Assembly: GCA_023053685.1 (NCBI GenBank)
Contig: JALIGW010000013.1
Location: 15,778,501-15,842,500 of the forward strand
DNA: 64,000 nucleotides
Source: Diadophis punctatus similis
Taxonomy: Eukaryota; Chordata; Lepidosauria; Squamata; Dipsadidae
Direction: 5' to 3'
In this document: positions 49,207 through 62,070 of the stretch, piece after piece
Position numbering within the stretch: the stretch's first letter is position 1
Layout: every line of letters starts with the position of its first letter
The notes under the pieces: generated by a model
Databases searched by the model: none
The model's input: only the letters and a program-made list of their open reading frames with translations
Told to the model about the DNA's origin: nothing
Position numbers and translations under genes: made by a program

Positions 49207-49280
49207 GGAAGAGGAAGGAAGGAAGGAAGGAAGGAAGGAAGGAAGGAAGGAAGGAAGGAAGGAAGGAAGGAAGGAAGGAA
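49207..49280. repeat. (GGAA)n microsatellite
   Basis: About 18 perfect units. The GRKE frame is an artefact. Confidence 0.96.
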
Positions 49281-50316
49281 AAAGTCTCATCAGAAATCCC
49301 AAATGTAACTTCTCATGCGTCTTTGACCCAGGAATTGTAACTTCCTAAAATTGATACCCCACACAAATTTATATAATGATTAATTAATGCTGCAAAGGTC
49401 TTTAATTTGCTGTACAGTTTTCTTAATTAAAGTATATCTATGGCAAGAGTACATCTTCTCGGTATATGCATATTTTCACAAGTAACAGAGTCCATAGAGT
49501 GCTAATTGATATCAGGGTCTCTAGATAATACTTTACTAAATGAAATGACAATTATAACCAATTAAAATTCACTTTACATACTACTTCACCTATTTGGAAT
49601 GTATTATGCATGAAGGCAGAGAGCACATTGCCTCATTGCTCTGGCTTGCATGAGTCTGTGAGACTGATGGACAGCTGCAAGGTATTTCTTGAAGGCAAAG
49701 GGTTAGGTTGCTGCTTTTTAAAACCACCAAGTTATTCTCATATGAGTGGTATTTGTCTGCCTGTCTGCCTCCCTGTCTGTCTGTAACAATAATTCTTTTG
49801 AATTACACCAACACATAATTGCATAACTATATTTTTATTCCTTGGATATTTTGGCTTGCAAACAATGGAGCTTTATGGGGATCACTTAAGCAATTAGGAT
49901 ATGAGAATAACAAAATTCCGTTCCTAGAAGATGCAAGATTGGATGAACTCACTAGAGCACATTCTTTAAGGAATATGCATCTACACTGATAAGCTATCAC
50001 ATATAAATATTTGTTGCTTTTTCCAGATTTCCATAGAGTAAAACAATTTTTGATATCTCTCAGATAACAGTATGTATTGGAAAACTAAAAGTAATTTGGT
50101 GCTATTATTTAAATTCTGTTAAACTGGATCTTTTTTCCATGTAAATTCAAGGGAATAAATTTCATTCCAGGTCCTTGGACATTTGATTTATTAAATGATG
50201 CCAGAAGAGCATATTTTATGAGCCAATCTCCACCTGTGAGTCGCTGAATACTTATCCAAGTAATTATTTAAATTGCTTGATTCAAGAAAAGAAAAGACAT
50301 TCACACTCACTCGCAT

Positions 50317-50317
<1 letters not shown>
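49281..50317. other. Unique AT-rich intergenic DNA
   Basis: No gene seen. CTGT/CTGC tract near 49757-49785. Confidence 0.5.

Positions 50318-50355
<38 letters not shown>
50318..50355. repeat. (CA)n microsatellite
   Basis: About 19 perfect units after a short imperfect prefix. Confidence 0.96.
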
Positions 50356-50356
<1 letters not shown>

Positions 50357-50767
50357 CCTTTCTAAGCTGCACTAATTCTCGCTTCCTAGATGGCACCATC
50401 TGTGAACCAGGTTTGGGCAAGAAAGTCATAGTCCATAGCAGCCCCACAGCTGTGGAACACTCTGGTCCTGGAGGCTTGCCAAAGACATATTTCTGAAACA
50501 TTTACTTAGCCTGGCTTTAGGTAATAAGAGCTGAGCTTGCCACATTCACCATGTTCAAAACCCACACCTACACTTCTCTGTTTATATTTTGGTTTGAAAA
50601 TGGTGATGCAAAACATTGACCTTTTTCAGAAAGGGCCATGATATGGAAAATCAAAGCATTGTTAAAACAAAACACAAAGATTTAAATAGCATAGCAGTTT
50701 TCCACTGGTAAGAACATTGGTTCATTTTTACTTTATATTTTTATCACTGAATTTGCACAATTTAGAA

Positions 50768-50893
50768 CATGGCCATCCAACCTTGGTAACTTTAAGACTT
50801 GTGGACTTCAACTCAACAGAATTCCCCAACCAGCATGGAATTCTGGGAGTTGAAGTCCACAAGTCTTAAAGTTGCCAAGCTTGGACACCTTTG
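50768..50893. mobile_element. Hairpin MITE (hAT-like), copy 1
   Basis: 126 bp palindrome: CCTTGGTAACTTTAAGACTTG at the left and AAGTCTTAAAGTTGCCAAGC at the right, with ATTCCCCAACCAGCATGGAAT in the centre. Ends CATGGCCATCCAACC / TTGGACACCTTTG. Flanks ATTTAGAA (50760-50767) and ATTTAGAG (50894-50901). Confidence 0.87.
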
Positions 50894-50901
50894 ATTTAGA
50901 G

Positions 50902-51383
50902 GTTGCCCACTTCATAAGGCTATCAGCATTTCAGAAAGAAAAAAGAAAATTCACAAATTTAGATCAAGGTGAAGAACAAATGCAAGTAAAAAATCGACAA
51001 GAACTTCACACTCCTCCATCTTAAGGTCTGGCAACACACCCTGGCAAAGGAGATGCTGACCATCCTGAAATTGCTGTTTCAACCCCAGTATTCTCCTGTT
51101 AAATGCATCTGAGTAGCAAAGCAAGGATAATTCCTTTTGCCTGTTACTTCATTCAGGATGCATGTAGAAAAAGTTTCCAAAAAACATTGTCCAAAATAAT
51201 AAGGTTGGGTAATCTACATTCAGCCACCTAAAAACTTTCTCAAAACCTATCTGGGAGGTATTTTGTAGTTTTTTTCCACCATCATTCTGGTACAGTAGAG
51301 TTGATCTGCAGGCTGCAAGCAACCAGCTCTTCTTCCAATAACATTGGAAAGGTAGTAACTTCATTTGCAGCAAAAAGAAAAAA
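50902..51383. other. Unassigned intergenic DNA
   Basis: No gene seen. Confidence 0.45.
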
Positions 51384-51460
51384 GAAAGGAAAGGAAAGGA
51401 AAGGAAAGGAAAGGAAAGGAAAGGAAAGGAAAGGAAAGGAAAGGAAAGGAAAGGAAAGGA
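51384..51460. repeat. (AAAGG)n microsatellite
   Basis: About 15 units of AAAGG/GGAAA. Not tied to a LINE end, unlike the ATTCT arrays. Confidence 0.95.
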
Positions 51461-54400
51461 ATGCAGTTTTACTATACTAAAGAGATAGTACTGCAATAGT
51501 TAGCTAGGTATAGGAAAAAGAAAGAAGATCTATGAATCTGCCCTTCTGTACAACCGTATCTGAGTTATGGGTAGGCATTTGAGCTTGGCTTTTGGGCACC
51601 TCTTTTAAGCTCTAAATAGTTGCATATCCCTACTCTGACAAATGTGCTAGAGTTTTCTCAGACCTCTTCCTTACTATCAAGAAGATAGGACCAAGTGTGC
51701 AAGAAAGATCTGACTTCTCCCAAATTTAAGGCCAGGCAAGGCACCCTTAAGCTCCTAGCTGTGATACAGTGACAGAAGAGATAATTGGTAAAAGAAATTG
51801 GCCTGTGCAGTGGTGAAGTGACGGTCCTCATCAAGGTGAAAAAGAAGTGATGTGATTTGCCTTAATGATGTGCTTTGTGTTGTCTTGTAGACTTGACCAG
51901 CACTTAGAAATAGCTGGAAGAAGTTTCCACGCCTGTGCAGGGCATGGTGAAAACCTCTTTTAGCAATTGTAACTGACAGAAAAGGCAGTTAAAGAGATAA
52001 AGCAAAGCTACATATCCTTGCTTCACTTCACTCTTATAGGCGTGGGCACTTTGGGTTTGTTTGTTTGGTTTTTGTTTTTTGTTTTTTGCAAAGGAGCTGG
52101 TGGTGGTGGGGGTGTTATCCAACCTTCTTAGCTGTGAAATGCATCTTTAACAAGCTGTGCTGCTCAAAAAAAAGAAAGCAGTTGTGGTTTTTAAAACCTC
52201 TGCATAGGATGGAGAAAAATATAAGATTTCTTACTTCCCTTAATCCATTTCATGGCACTTCAATTCAGCTTCTCTTCCTTGTATATTCCAATAGCAACTT
52301 GCAGTTGTTTGTACTAGCCTGCTAAGTTATACAGGAAAATTTTTTCTGGAGAGATTTTAAGCTTCTTTATAGCCTGAAGACCTAACACGGGACAATTTGT
52401 TACAGATGTGGAAAACAAACACATGCATAATGCTATGATATCTTTCATTTTCTCAAAAGAAATACGATTTTTTCCACTAATGGTCCCTATCACTTGAATC
52501 TAGCCAATAGATGGCCATCACAGCCATGAGAGGAAAAAATAATCTTCCTATTCTTATTATACATTATTTATATTTACACATTATATAAAAGAAGAATAGG
52601 TTAGACAGAGGCCATCCCATATCTAAATCAAAATATGTCCATTTTAGGAAAAGCAAGCATCCTCACTATTTTAACTACTATTCTAACCAATACTGGGTTT
52701 AAATTTAAAATAAATTTTGACTCCAGCTCATAAAACGCATGAAAGAAGCACTGAAAATTCAGTTTTATGAACTACAGCTGAATCCTAGAGTCATTGTTCT
52801 AATGTTGCCTCCTTCCTTTCATTCTGTTAAAGGTAAAATGCTTAGTTGTGATCAATGAAAGTGTTAAACAGAAGCCTGTATTTGTTTTGCACATGTGAAG
52901 AACCTATTTCCATTATTTGCAATCGTTGAGCATGGATATGTTTTAATTTTGGTTTAAGCAAAAATCTTGTCCACCAGATGGTTCTCAGGTATAAGGTAAA
53001 TGGTGCTATGGCTTCATATTTGGCAATTGCCTAGATTGATATTTCATTAAGTGATTTTTTTTTCATTTAGCTAACTTGTTTTGTGCATTAAACAAAGTGC
53101 CAAGCAGACAAATGTAACCAACAATAAGCTATCCAATAGAATTCAACAAACTGTTCGGGTCATTAATATAATTTGTTTTGGCACTGTTACATTTCCTAGT
53201 ACTACTTGGAGTAGTTTGCTGGGCACATCAATTTGTTTTCAGCTATTGTGAAATTAGGTAGCTTGGCTTTCATCCAAAGCCCCCCTCTCAATTTGCATAT
53301 CTTTGTTATCATTTCAGGTTCTCAGAACATACTGTGGACTATCACACCATCTGCACCAAGATCCTCACATCCAAACACAAATTAAAAATGAAACTGTAAA
53401 ATTTGCAAGGAAACAATACAGACCTTTTATCTCATTCTCCCTCTGTTCGTTTTCAAAAGAGAAACTTGCTTGTAGCCAAGCATAGCTAAAAAGGCTTTTA
53501 TTAATTGGACTGGCATCAAGCATGCATACATAAAATTGTTTATTTTTCCTCTATAAAGGGGTTGCCTGACATAAAAGGGTCTTTGAAGATGACATTCAGA
53601 TTTTGACATTTGCATGATATTGTATAAATATCAGAGGTAGGAGACTTCTCTGAGAAACCAGATGGGTCAGAAAAAGCCATCCCATTGATAGATATTAGTC
53701 TTTTACTTAAAGCATATTAGTGTCTCCTCAAAGCTATGAATTATGAGACAGTTAAAACAAACACAATTTTCTCACTAATCATGGCTTGGTTACTTCATTT
53801 TTCCTCCTCCAAGCCAAGAAGGGGATTGAGAAAAATATAAAATAATATCATTATTCTGGTACTCTCCCCCCTTGTAATTCAATTAAGATCAAACAATAAA
53901 AATGAACCTCCTCTTTTGATTGCCATAGAGATTAAATCTTATTGTCAAACTTACTGCTTCTCAACTGAGCTCATTCTGGTTGCAGACGTGGGCTTGGCCT
54001 GTTGTTGAAATATGAAAAGGTAGTTTAAACTTTATAGTCCATCAGCATTTGATGAAAGAGAGACCGTGATTCCTCATTCTAACATGATTCCTATTTCAAC
54101 TTGGCAGCCCGAGATATTTCAAGCAGGGCTTAAAGGAAGGTCTGAGAGACTGCCAAGTACTGAATGGAATAAACATTTATGGGAAGATTTGCTTTTGTTT
54201 GCTTGTTGAGATTTCAAAGGAAATAAGAAAGAAGGGATTTTTCTCCCTTTGTTTTGGTGGTGGTGGTGGTGGTGCGATAGATAAAACAAGGTTAGTCAGA
54301 TAGCTTGTGACTCCACATGGCCCTCAGAAAGGCCTCCTGCATTCATTATCCCAGATAAAGGCCAAAAGTTATCTCTTCCTTGCTGCTGCATAAGGACACA

Positions 54401-54479
54401 AGAAGAGACTAAGAAAAAAAGGTATCAGGGAAAGAATGCCAAAAAGAAAGAAAAAGAAAGTGAAGAAGATAAAAGATCT
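51461..54479. other. Long unique intergenic stretch, possible conserved non-coding DNA
   Basis: About 3 kb without a recognised transposon, the longest such stretch here, and without a convincing gene. The stretches 53090-53290 and 53920-54130 are complex and could be conserved elements. A (TGG)n tract is at 54256-54274. Confidence 0.45.
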
Positions 54480-54820
54480 GCTTTGGCTCAGAATAACAGT
54501 CATGCTACAGTCACCCACTAATGATGGAAAAAGGGCTTTCTCTGTGGTGGCTCCCTCCCTATGGAATATCATTCTCTGGAGATAAGATTGATCATCACCT
54601 TGATATTTTTCTGGAAGACCTTGGAAATGTGGCTTTGTAAGCAGAACTGAGCACTCCAGGTTGATTTGGAGCCACATATGTGATTCAAGTGACTGTGTTG
54701 GTTACCTCTGTGTGGGGTAACATGGGATATTTTAATTTTGTGGAGTTACCGCGTGTGAGTTGGGTGGCCATATAAATTTGTTTAATAAACAAACAAACAA
54801 ACAAACATACAAACAAACCA
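54480..54820 (+). mobile_element. L2-type LINE 3' end
   Basis: GGAAAAAGGGCTTTCTCTGT, GTGGCTCCCTCCCTATGGAA, the GAAGACCTTGGAAATGTGGC coding end, GAGTTGGGTGGCCATATAAA, and an AAACA repeat tail at 54781-54820. It is a subfamily different from the GCCGCCCTGAG copies. Confidence 0.7.
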
Positions 54821-55344
54821 ATTACTGAGAATCAAGAGAAAAACAGATAAATTATGACACCATGGCCATTACTTCTCTGTGAATAAATCCATGTGGCCCA
54901 TAAGTACCGAAGTGCCATTTCTCAACCGGAAGGGTTTCATTTGAAGACCATGGAAGGGGAGGTGGAGAAACTCATGCAACATTTCAAGAAGAGATTATCC
55001 TAAATTTGCTATAAAACAAGCATCAACTAAGGCAAGATTATCATTCAATTGTGCCACTCTGCCTTCTCTGAAGGACCAGATGAGTAACAGAAGCTTTCAG
55101 GATATACTGTGTAATAATGGAGAAGAGTAAAAATAAATACAGAGAAAATGGAAGATCAAAATTTTCAGTGTGAAAGTGTGAATACATACAAATTTGTACC
55201 AGCTTTTCAGACAGCACATACTATGCTACATATACTATGCTACAAGGGAAGTGTTATGTTTCTACCTGAAATCTTTAATTCCTATACAAATTGAATTAAT
55301 TGGCTAAAGAAAGCCAATTTGACTTTCATATTTGAAGATATGCT
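54821..55344. other. Unassigned intergenic DNA
   Basis: No gene seen. Confidence 0.45.
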
Positions 55345-55800
55345 AACTTGGAGGTGGCTCTACAGTCCAGATCTGTAAGACAGAGTCTAGCACAATGGGG
55401 GCACTGGAAGTTCATTGTTGTAGAAACTAAGGTATTATTCTGTGATGTTGCTCAGAGTTTTCTATCAACTTTCAGCAGTGTCTATTTTCAAAGGCAGTGG
55501 AGGCTTCATAGCCCAGGGTTCACCAGCGAGTTCTGCATGCAGTTGCATCTTCTACTTTTCTTGGCTGGATATCACAGTGGCATAGGGTTTCCTTCTCTTC
55601 TCAGCATCTTCGTAGTGCTTGTGTGGATGATCTTGAGGTCTCTTGCCAGTCTCCAGGACACCATAGAGAAATTGGCAAGCCATGCAATGATCATACATTC
55701 TGCTGACATGTCCCACCCATTTCATCTGGGCTCTGAGTTTGGAGGCTCACTCTGGCCTCAAAATGCCAAGGATGGAATGGAGAGAGTGCATGTGAAATGT
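55345..55800 (-). pseudogene. Unclassified LINE C-terminus with zinc-finger-like end
   Basis: Minus-strand frames read LGGTCQQNV (the 'LGHV.RM' position), then PISLWCPGDWQETSRSS and the EKKGNP region, ending in FQCPHCARLCLTDL, a Cys-x2-Cys start of a terminal zinc finger. This order is known from RTE/Jockey-like LINEs. The 154-codon plus-strand frame at 55348-55812 is just its antisense. Probably the same family as 15061-15720. Confidence 0.55.
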
Positions 55801-57153
55801 CTTATTATCTGATGTGTCGTTAATACAGAGTCAGTACAGAATAATATACACTTATGAGTTTATTCAAAAATATGCATGCTAGATATGCCCATAACCCAAC
55901 TGTCAGATTCTCTCACTGCTGCTATGTGCTTAGTGTTATACTTGCACTAAGACTCCCTATTTAGTCAAACTTTGATTGTGTTTCATGGATACATCAGTAT
56001 TTATTATTTGTTTATGTGGTTGTTGCTATGTGCCTTTTACTTTGGTTTCAGGGTGCTGCAATTTTTAAAAGAGTAAAAGTTACATAGAATTTCAGAGAAC
56101 AGATTTTTAAAAATCCAGCCTTTCTGATGTGAAGTTCTAATTGATCTGGACCAGTTGCATGCTGTTTGGAATGACTGGTATTGAGTAGGTGTCAACCTGG
56201 ATAAGAGAGGCCAAGACAGTAAAGTGGAACCAGAAATTCTCAAGTCAGACAGAACCTTTATGTAAATCTGGAACAGGTGTCTCCAGATGTTTCCAGTTGT
56301 CAGGAAAAGAATTGCTATTCTGTTGATTCAAAAAGGTAGGAGAGGTTCCATCATTTGAACCCCATGCTGACTTTCCTATCTTCTACATATATGATTACTT
56401 TCTTATTTGCAGTAATAAAACCGTCCAGTTGAATTGAATCTGTGAAGCTTTTGCTGTTAGTGAATCCCGGATTGAGCTTCTGAAGAGCTAATATTTATTG
56501 CCTTGCCTGGTGAAGTTGACAATTATTCATTCTGATTTTTTACCTAAGGTATATAAATTGCCAGTCATGGGATTGCAGTCTCATAACTCTTCTTAACTTA
56601 GGAAAAGTAACCTTTTAGACATGATGTCGGATGGATTCACAGGATGTGAGATCATTTGAGCCAAAGGTGTTGTTCAACTTAATATAACTATTCCAAAAAG
56701 GGATAAAAGGATCTGAGCTAAAATGATAATTCAGTATAAGGTTTTAGGGAAGATTGGAAGAAGAATGAATTAAATTGGAATATAGTATAGGTAGCAACTT
56801 AGCAAAAGAATATCTTAAATAATAAAATACATGGACCCTAGTGGATGATTTAATTATTTATAGGAATAGAGCAATTTTGCATTCTAAAAGTAAAACTAGA
56901 ATGTGTATCCATATAGCCTAATACAAATGTGTGTGTGCGCGCACACAAACACACATATCCCTTTGAATATTCTTTGCCAAAACCATTATTACTTCCTTCC
57001 CTCCGTCAAACTTACTGCTGCTTTGACTGAAACCTGCTCCTTTCTATTTGCCAATTATTAGTAAAAAGAAAATCAAACAGTATATACTGGAGAAATGACC
57101 ATGCAAGAAGAAACATTCCCCTAAAGAACACAGCCAATATCTGTGTTAAAAAC

Positions 57154-57156
<3 letters not shown>
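55801..57156. other. Unique AT-rich intergenic DNA
   Basis: No gene seen. Contains a 16 bp GT/CG palindrome at 56932-56947. Confidence 0.5.

Positions 57157-57199
<43 letters not shown>
57157..57199. repeat. (AC)n microsatellite
   Basis: About 21 perfect units. Confidence 0.96.
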
Positions 57200-57200
<1 letters not shown>

Positions 57201-57329
57201 CCTCAATTCCCCAAAGCATATTTTAGGGCCATCTGGCGAAGGGGAGGACAAAGAAGAAGCTTAATACATAACCTGACCCAGATGGAGGACAGGAGTCTAT
57301 GGGATTCAACTCATAGAGAAGCTCTAAAT

Positions 57330-57463
57330 CAGAGGTCTTCAAACTTGGCAACTTTAAGACTTGTGGACTTCAATTCCCAGAATTCTCCAGCCAGCATTTC
57401 TCTCAGAGAATTCTGAGAGTTGAAGTCCACAAGTCTTAAAGTTGCCAAGTTTGAAGACCTCTG
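57330..57463. mobile_element. Hairpin MITE (hAT-like), copy 2
   Basis: 134 bp palindrome, CAGAGGTCTTCAAACTTGGC at the left and its inverse at the right (TTTGAAGACCTCTG), with perfect CTCTAAAT duplications at 57322-57329 and 57464-57471. Confidence 0.93.
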
Positions 57464-57471
57464 CTCTAAAT

Positions 57472-58504
57472 AATCAACTGACCTGCCTGATCTAGAAAGG
57501 ATAAATTAGCTACTGTTCCAAATAGTGCTTTGAAATTTTTTTTAAAAAGTTGTATTTATAAAAGAATGAGCATATTTAACTTGGAATTATTGACACACAA
57601 TTGGCTCCTGATGTTTTGGCAGGTCACATCAATTTTTTTCTCCTTCTTTTTGTCAGATTAGCTGCAAGTCTAAAAGCTTCTGTCTAACCATCAAGGAATC
57701 CATACTCTTCCATGCCTCTGTTTAACAACCTTAGAGTACTCAAGCATTTAAATGGTTCTCCTTACTAGATTAGGTTCAGAATGTAATTTGAGATGTAATT
57801 AGCTCAGCCCCAAATTTACACCATTTGTGAGCTAATATATATACCCGGGTCATTTTTGCACATGTGTGCACATGCACAGCTAATTGAGCGCAGCTCATAT
57901 AACAATTGTGTACTTTTCATTATGTATATTTGGTAATCTGAAACAATGTTCCACTTGATTTCTCTGAGCCTGTACAGTATTATATGTAAATTCAGATTCA
58001 GTCATGCCTTGAAGAGATGCATTGAAATCAATAGGATTTATAGTAGTCATAACTAAATAAAATCCTATTGATTCCAGTAGGTTCTCTTTAAGCATGATTA
58101 AGTTTGGAATCAATGCAATAATTCAAATGCTTTTGTATTTGAACATATGCATTTAAACAAACACAGAAACCAAGATTATTCTATACATCCTTACCCTGTT
58201 GAAATTGCTTTTCTCAAGCTGGATATGGATAATAAGAGAATTAAAAACCTATTGGGCATTTAATCTTACCTGATTCCTTAACATATGCAATGTGCCTAGA
58301 AGCCCTGATCCATATATTTCTTTTTTGTTGTTGTTGTTCATTTATCCGATGAAACTTATGCAAAATTAAATAGGTTAAGGTGCCACAAAATCTTTCTTCA
58401 TCTGTAAATCACCGTGTATCATGTTCAAAAGTTATGTAGCAATTTTTCATGTGTAATATTTACAATAGCACTTTTTACATTATCTGAAAATGATCCTGAA
58501 ATTA

Positions 58505-58506
<2 letters not shown>
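57472..58506. other. Intergenic DNA with a small inverted repeat
   Basis: No gene seen. TGAAATCAATAGGATTTA at 58023-58040 and its near inverse at 58058-58076 form a short hairpin of the type 'ATTGAAATCAATGGG', a common old amniote repeat. Confidence 0.45.
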
Positions 58507-58564
<58 letters not shown>

Positions 58565-58581
58565 CAGTAGCAGTAATAGTA
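58507..58581. repeat. (TAG)n trinucleotide array
   Basis: About 19 perfect units, then CAG and TAA variants. The Val/Ala frames are artefacts. Confidence 0.95.
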
Positions 58582-59716
58582 ATATTAAAAATGGAGGTAG
58601 AAATAATAATATAACCCTAAATATTTGAAGACTGGGTGAGTTAGACTGCTCAGTTACAATACAAATTCCTCTTTGATTCTATCCTTTGTTTAAAGAAGAA
58701 GCAGAACTACTTCTAAAGATGGAGACAAATGTTCTACAATGTTATCCGCAGAAGCCTATTTTCTGTTTAAAATTCTGATAGCACCAGGTTAACATTTACA
58801 ATGAAAATATGAAATATGGCATTGATCTCATAGCCTGGAACATCTGGCATGCAGTTTAACATAATAAATATAACTTTGATGAAACTTAACATAATTAAAC
58901 AAAAAAAAAAAACGAGGCTAGGGAAGATTTCCAAAGAGAGAAAAAGAGTAAGCTTGGAATTTTTGAGCTGTTAGAGATTCCCTAGTGAATAAAAATCTCT
59001 GGTGCTGGTTCAGATTTTGGGGCAATTTGCAAGAAAAGCATTTTTGTTTACCTGAGACTTGCAACACAAGAAAATCAAGCACACAGAAAGAAGCCACCAA
59101 AGGCAATGCAAAAAATGAAATTTATGTTATTGATTCAAGCAGTAACTTGGTCTCTGAGGCTTTTTAAACTAGAATACGTAAAACAGGACTACACCATTTT
59201 CTCTGGGCTGTATACAGTATTTGAAATTTGACTTGACGTGACAGGCTTTGCATTCTAAAAAAAGTTGTAGGTGAATCCGGAATGAAATTACTTTTTTTTT
59301 CAATCTAGCACAGTCTCATTAATATAATTCCTAAGGCTGTGTTTGGTAGCATATGGAAATGTAAACAAAGCACCTTCTTAAAAACAGCTGTCCCTTTTCT
59401 GAGGAACAAGAACACCTTGGAGACAGCAGGTGATGTGGCCTGCAAAGTTTGTTCTTCTACTTCCAGGCAGTAAACATGAAACAGCAGCAATCCTGATAGC
59501 TTTTTCTTCTTCTAGCACAGGCAGAAAAGAAAAGGCCATTTGAAATTTACCCACAATGCACCTGGGATTCTGACAAAATATTGAGACTTGAGTGATAAGG
59601 ACAACCGTGATTGGGAGGTCATGATCCATTTGGCTTAAGAAATTGAGAAGGAAGAAGAGAGTGATCAGCCTTCTGGAGAGGAAGTTCAATAGCTGACAAT
59701 TCTTGAGGCTAGACCT
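58582..59716. other. Unique intergenic DNA
   Basis: No gene seen. The paired frames at 58918-59167 and 59305-59689 have no family motif. Confidence 0.5.
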
Positions 59717-59985
59717 GACTGTTATAATAGTTAAGGAAGAAGGCTTGAAAAGGGGAGACTGTGAGTTCTAATCTCACTTTAGGCATGAAGCAAGCTGAAT
59801 AACTTTGGACCAGTTACTCTATTTCATGGGTGTCAAACTCGCCACATCATGTTGATGTCATGTGATGTATCGCAATGTTTTTGCCTTCGCAGAGCTGGGG
59901 TGAGTGTGAACCTGAGCATGAAGCATCTGGCCCGTGGGCCGCCAAGGAGAAACCACTTCTGAAAATCTTGCCAATAACACTATTG
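59717..59985 (+). mobile_element. CORE/MIR-like SINE split by a hAT fragment
   Basis: 59717-59828 carries ATAGTTAAGGAAGAAGG, GAGTTCTAATCTCACTTTAG, and TAACTTTGGACCAGTTACTC. At 59943 the SINE-like CCAAGGAGAAACCACTTCTG and ATCTTGCC resume. Confidence 0.65.
59829..59942. mobile_element. hAT-like fragment inside the SINE
   Basis: TGGGTGTCAAACTCGCC at the left and GCATCTGGCCCGTGGGCCGCC at the right are the CAGGGGTGTCAAAC-type element seen at 42468. The right terminal repeat is missing, so it is incomplete. Confidence 0.6.
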
Positions 59986-60627
59986 AGTGAACAACACACG
60001 TGCACCAACCTGACTACAGACAGGCAATTCATTGAAATATTACTCACAGTGCAGTAGAGGGATAATAATTGTATTCTGGATATTATTGTGGAACAAAACA
60101 GTAATGTACTTTTTAAACAATATATATTCCAAAATTGCAATATAGTGTCCTATCTCAAGAAATGCCTTTTCATTGCTGGAGGCAAAAGTCCACATCTAGA
60201 ATGTTAATAATCCCCTGCTGGATCATACTAATGACCCATCCAGAATCAGTTTCAGTAGTGGCTCATCAAACAATCTCTACTGTTTGTCCCTCATCAATTT
60301 CCCACCACAAATATCATTCCTTGGAATGAGTAGACTTAATTTACCTATAATCAATAAAGCCCACCAACTGATACAATTTTCAGATATTTTTTTTATAATT
60401 ACCACTTATCTCTTACCACTAAGATATTCCATATCTCGTCTGCAAAACTCTAGAAGTACCATTAGATGGCAATAAATAGTCACACAACACTCTTACTACT
60501 ATCTAGGACTCACCAAGATTTCTGTAGCTCAGATATTTTATAATAGTGACTTCCAGAAGCTCAACATGCACTGTATGAATTAAACATCTAAATGTTATGT
60601 TCATCTAACATATTTCTAACATATTAA
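59986..60627. other. Unassigned intergenic DNA
   Basis: No gene seen. Confidence 0.45.
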
Positions 60628-60765
60628 CAGAGTTGGAAGGGATCTTGCAGGTCATCTAGTCCAACCCCCTGCCCAAGCAGGAGACCCTACATCTTCCTTT
60701 ACCTAGGATTGAACTCACAACTTCCTGATTGTGAGGCAAGAGCTCCACCTCTAGGCCACAGCAGC
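60628..60765 (-). mobile_element. CR1-type LINE/SINE tail
   Basis: AACAGAGTTGGAAGGGATC, GTCATCTAGTCCAACCCCCT, then AGGATTGAACTCACAACTTCC and TGAGGCAAGAGCTCCACCTC. The first part is the CR1 3' end in antisense. The second resembles a tRNA-like segment (GAACTC.CAA, B-box-like), so this may be a CR1-tailed SINE. Confidence 0.6.
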
Positions 60766-61916
60766 AGGGGTTAATAATCTAAATATTATGGGACTATATA
60801 CAGATCTAAAGCTGACCCTGGATGGAAGGCTGAAACAACAGAATATTAATGTTCTTTTAAGAGCTGTGAAATTGCCTCTAGAATAAGCAGTTCATCTGCA
60901 GGGGAGAAGACTGAAATGGGTATTTGACAGACAGCAAGTGGAAAAGAGCAGCTGGCGATCTGCAAGAAACTGAGGCAGAGGGATCAAGCTGAGACTTGGC
61001 TGACGGTAAACCAGCTTGGGATGAAGAAGCCTCTCTAGGGATCTTATGCCGGACAGCTGAGCGACTGCCTTGTGGGAGTGCCTGTTTGTTGCCACTTATG
61101 CCCTGCTTGTACATTTATAATTAAACCAAATGTTGCACATTGGGACCATAGCTCTCCAGTGCTTTCTCATCCAAAAGAACTTAACCTGGTTAAACCAGTA
61201 ATGTTTCATTGCATGGTAACTGGGAAAAGTATTAATCATGATTATGCAGAGACATAGAAACGTACGCATACTTCTATTCACAAACCGCCTCTGCTTTTTT
61301 GCAACATTTCACTTTTTCTCTTTTCTAACTGTCCTCCTTCTGTCATCTAGAGGAGACACATTTGGTGCAGAGATTTCTCTTGTAACTTTATTCAAAAACC
61401 ACACCACAGGGATTCCACAGCAAACTCTGATAAACCTTTTGCACGGACTAAAGGGAGAGAGATTTGGAAGAATAGTTAGTGCATGGAAAGATGCCAGCAC
61501 AAACTGGCATCTTTCATTGAGAATGCCAAATCTTTGAGAATGCTTTGGGAACCAGGACTGGTTACTGGATTTTGTCTAGGCTAGTAGTGGATTCCTAGAA
61601 GCAAAAATGGCATTGGCGAAGAAATGAGAGGAGTTGGCTGGTTGTGGACCGGCTGTTGATCATAGACGAAATGAAGGAAGAGCAATCTTGGTTTCTGTGG
61701 GAATAAGGGGAGGAAGATAAGGGGAGATAAGGGGAGGAGATATGGAGGGGAAAGAATTAAGTGGAGGGGAACTTGAGGGGGGGGCAAAGGAATGCAGAAA
61801 AGAAGAACAGTGGAGAGAACCAGTGGGAGATCCAGATGAAGGAAAGAGGCAGGTGTAATTTATGATGGTCAAAGTCTCACTAACTATTCAGGTGTGGCAA
61901 ATACAGGGATGAGATC
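60766..61916. other. Intergenic DNA, several overlapping short frames
   Basis: No gene supported. The frames at 60878-61114, 61238-61537 and 61581-61872 overlap on opposite strands, with no motif in any of them. Confidence 0.45.
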
Positions 61917-61924
61917 TGCTACTG

Positions 61925-62070
61925 CAGGGGTGGGCAAACTATGGTTCTTTGAGGACCTGTGGACTTCAACTCCCAGAATTCCTGAGCCAGCCATGCATGC
62001 ATGGATGGCTCAGGAATTCTGGGAGTTGAAGTCCACAAGTCCTCAAAGAACCATAGTTTGCCCACCCCTG
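61925..62070. mobile_element. Hairpin MITE (hAT-like), copy 3
   Basis: 146 bp near-perfect palindrome. CAGGGGTGGGCAAACTATGG at the left, its exact inverse at the right, and the centre around CCATGCATGCATGGATGG. Perfect TGCTACTG duplications at 61917-61924 and 62071-62078. The most intact hairpin in the window, so probably a young insertion. Confidence 0.95.

Noticed and set aside
55348..55812. 154-codon plus-strand frame
   Set aside because: It is antisense to a LINE C-terminus readable on the minus strand.
59305..59689. Overlapping minus-strand frames of 61 and 103 codons
   Set aside because: No motif, no splice or promoter context, and they overlap in different frames.
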